Shown here piece by piece: positions 5,120-6,762 of a stretch of DNA of 6,762 nt. The notes beneath the pieces are model-generated. The model saw nothing but the letters and a program-made list of their open reading frames with translations. It made no database searches and was not told the origin of the DNA. Position numbers and translations under genes: made by a program. How positions within the stretch are numbered: position 1 is the first letter of the stretch; each line of letters starts with the position of its first letter. Origin of the DNA: Coriobacteriia bacterium (GTDB lineage: Bacteria > Actinomycetota > Coriobacteriia > WRKU01 > WQUG01); assembly GCA_009785705.1 (NCBI GenBank), contig WQVS01000078.1, positions 1 to 6,762 on the forward strand, read 5' to 3'.

Positions 5120-5910
5120 TGCTAACAGAGCGCAGGCGTATAGTTCTTCGTGCCGTGGTAGACCATCATGTGGCTAGTGCTGCCCCTGTGGGTTCTACTG
5201 TATTAGCACAGCGCTATGTGGCAAACGTGTCACCAGCGACCATTCGCTCGGAGCTAGGAGCATTGGAGAACATCGCCCTGCTGTATCAGCCCCATACCTC
5301 TGCGGGTCGTGTGCCGACGCAGGCGGGCTATCGCAGAGTAGTTGATGAGATCTTGTCTAGGCCAGCCCTGTCTGTTTCAACTGGTCTGCGCAGTAGCGCA
5401 GAGGCTGCTTACCCACATCAAGAACTACATCTGGCGCTGCGTAAGTCCAGTACAGGTGGGGGGTCTTTGCTGCTGGCAGAGCTCTTTCGCTCAACTGTCA
5501 TGCATCTAGCGACAGCGACGAAAAGTCTTGCGCTACTTAACGTAACGCTAACGCAAGGTACGGGTTCAAGGTTTGGGACAGAGCAACTTTACTATAATGG
5601 ATTGGCAAACCTACTGACTCAGCCAGAGTTTACAAAGCCTGGAGGTCAGGAAAGTTTCACGCGCCTTGTAGGTATGTTAGAAAATGAGCGCACCCTGCAT
5701 GAAATCCTTGAAGCTTGCTCGCACGACAGTCGTGTTACTGTGGCTATTGGTGCGGAAAATTGCGTTACGGGGCTGGACGAACTCAGCCTGATTACAAGCC
5801 GCTATAAGGGCGGAATTATTGCCGTTATTGGACCGACTAGAATGAACTACCGCGAAGCAATTGCTGCTGTATCTACGGCAGCGCATACCCTAGATGATAT
5901 TTTGGAGTAA
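5119..5910 (+). CDS. hrcA: Heat-inducible transcription repressor HrcA, shortened form
   Basis: HrcA represses chaperone operons by binding the CIRCE operator. The N-terminal winged-helix part is typical: LTERRRIVLRAVVDHHV, VGS at 24-26, VSPATIRSELGALE at 37-50, and PHTSAGRVPTQAGYR at 58-72. The C-terminal part is also typical: LYYNGLANLL near 157-166, VAIGAEN, SLITSRYKGG, and GPTRMNY near the end. The protein is only 263 residues against roughly 340 in common HrcA proteins. The missing stretch falls between about residues 143 (after SLALLNVT) and 155. In structurally known HrcA this stretch would hold the inserted dimerisation domain and part of the GAF-like fold. The frame is uninterrupted, so this looks like lineage-specific shortening rather than a frameshift. 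The start overlaps the apt stop (TAATG) with AAGGT just upstream. No CIRCE repeat is present in the window. Confidence 0.92.
   Translation: MLTERRRIVLRAVVDHHVASAAPVGSTVLAQRYVANVSPATIRSELGALENIALLYQPHTSAGRVPTQAGYRRVVDEILSRPALSVSTGLRSSAEAAYPHQELHLALRKSSTGGGSLLLAELFRSTVMHLATATKSLALLNVTLTQGTGSRFGTEQLYYNGLANLLTQPEFTKPGGQESFTRLVGMLENERTLHEILEACSHDSRVTVAIGAENCVTGLDELSLITSRYKGGIIAVIGPTRMNYREAIAAVSTAAHTLDDILE
5904..5907 (+). promoter_or_regulatory. Ribosome binding site for the TTG start of dnaJ
   Basis: GGAG, within the last codons of hrcA, is 6 bases before TTG 5914. It supports TTG as a genuine start; the next in-frame ATG falls inside the J domain. Confidence 0.7.
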
Positions 5911-5913
5911 ACC

Positions 5914-6762
5914 TTGTCTACCGTTCGTTATGATTACTATGAAATGCTTGAAGTCACTCGTGATGCTGATGGAGAGACGATTAAACGTGCCTTCAGGCGT
6001 AAGGCGCGTGAATTTCATCCCGATGTAAATGATGCCCCTGATGCAGAAGATCGCTTCAAGGAGCTTAATGAAGCCTACGATGTATTGTCTGACCCCAATA
6101 AGCGTCAGCACTATGATCGCTTTGGGACGGCTCCTGGCAGTAGTGCAGGTGGTCCTGGTGGCGCCTATAACGTAGACTTCAACGACATCTTTGGTGGCGG
6201 AGGAGCAGTCGATCTGGGCGACCTCTTCTCATCATTCTTTGGTGGAGTTGCGGGTACGCGTGGTGGTCGTGCAGTGCGCACTGAGGGTCGTGACATGGGC
6301 ATGACCGTTACAGTGTCGCTAGAAGATGTTGCGCGAGGCATGACGCGTCAGATTACCGTTGACCGTTTGGCGCCCTGTGATGTCTGTGATGCAACGGGAT
6401 CTGCCGATAAGGCGGGGTCAGTAAACTGTGAGACTTGCGATGGCGCGGGCCAGGTTGTGGGTCATCAGCAGACTATCTTTGGTACTATGCGTACCCAACA
6501 GGCCTGTCCCGATTGCAGTGGCACAGGTCAACATGTAGAACATCCCTGCGATGAATGTCAGGGTTCAGGTCGTGTAATCGACCGCCAAATAGTAGATATT
6601 GAGATTCCTGCGGGCATTTCTGATGGACAGAAGATTCGCCTTACCAATATGGGGGAAGCGGGCATACGTGGTGCTGCAAGTGGGGACCTCATAATCACCG
6701 TTCAGGTACAGCCTCATGAACGCTTCGTACGCAAGGGTCAGAATCTGAATGTGCGCCTACCA
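5914..6762 (+). CDS. dnaJ: Chaperone DnaJ (Hsp40), 3'-partial
   Basis: DnaJ is the co-chaperone that delivers substrates to DnaK and stimulates its ATPase. The frame gives 283 residues with no stop before the window end. The J domain comes first (YDYYEMLEV...), with HPD at 35-37 and the LNEAYDVLSDPNKR helix. A Gly/Phe-rich segment follows (about 70-118: FNDIFGGGG, DLFSSFFGG). The zinc-binding domain has four CxxC motifs at C155/C158, C172/C175, C198/C201 and C212/C215. The first is degenerate (CDVCDATG, Ala for the usual Gly). The C-terminal substrate-binding domain begins with VDIEIPAGISDGQKIRL and is cut by the edge. Translation starts at TTG5914, 3 bases after hrcA. Pairing with hrcA, without grpE or dnaK, resembles the second DnaJ (DnaJ2) locus of actinobacteria. 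Confidence 0.96.
   Translation, partial: MSTVRYDYYEMLEVTRDADGETIKRAFRRKAREFHPDVNDAPDAEDRFKELNEAYDVLSDPNKRQHYDRFGTAPGSSAGGPGGAYNVDFNDIFGGGGAVDLGDLFSSFFGGVAGTRGGRAVRTEGRDMGMTVTVSLEDVARGMTRQITVDRLAPCDVCDATGSADKAGSVNCETCDGAGQVVGHQQTIFGTMRTQQACPDCSGTGQHVEHPCDECQGSGRVIDRQIVDIEIPAGISDGQKIRLTNMGEAGIRGAASGDLIITVQVQPHERFVRKGQNLNVRLP

Noticed and set aside
5385..5402. Seven-base inverted repeat with a 4-base loop inside hrcA
   Set aside because: Short, within an uninterrupted coding frame, no T run or partner motif; easily chance.

Overview
The window reads as one densely packed polycistron on the + strand. No convincing gene lies on the - strand, and there are no RNA genes, mobile elements, CRISPR arrays or clear promoters. 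Base composition looks close to half G+C by eye. The gene content points to an actinobacterium: split glycine decarboxylase genes, then a GarA/OdhI-like FHA protein, then an FtsR-type MerR regulator, and an hrcA-dnaJ pair without grpE/dnaK between them. The split two-subunit GcvP (rather than one fused chain) and the moderate G+C suggest the class Coriobacteriia. That placement is inference from gene order and protein style, not from a search.

Layout. 1-1422: gcvPA, glycine decarboxylase subunit 1, already open at base 1 and so truncated at its 5' end. 1415-2845: gcvPB, subunit 2, starting with TTG and overlapping gcvPA. Its reading frame breaks near 2822-2826, and the conserved C-terminal tail continues in the -1 frame to a stop at 2971-2973. 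2973-3230: a small charged protein of unknown function. 3235-3675: a zinc-ribbon plus FHA protein with a GarA-like Thr-Thr-Ser motif. 3685-4554: MerR-family regulator resembling FtsR. 4586-5119: apt, adenine phosphoribosyltransferase. 5119-5910: hrcA, heat-shock repressor, markedly shorter than usual. 5914-6762: dnaJ with a TTG start, running off the 3' end.

Genes are coupled tightly: an 8-base overlap, two TAATG-type stop/start overlaps, and gaps of 3 to 31 bases. One transcript could therefore link glycine catabolism, a likely phospho-switch protein for amino-acid/2-oxoglutarate metabolism, a cell-division-type regulator, purine salvage and protein folding. The gcv-garA-ftsR neighbourhood also occurs in mycobacteria, so the link is probably old.

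The observations most worth a second look are the gcvPB frame break beside a strong hairpin whose loop is the premature stop codon, the zinc-ribbon version of a GarA-like protein, and an HrcA that seems to lack its inserted dimerisation region. I see no wholly new multi-gene system here.
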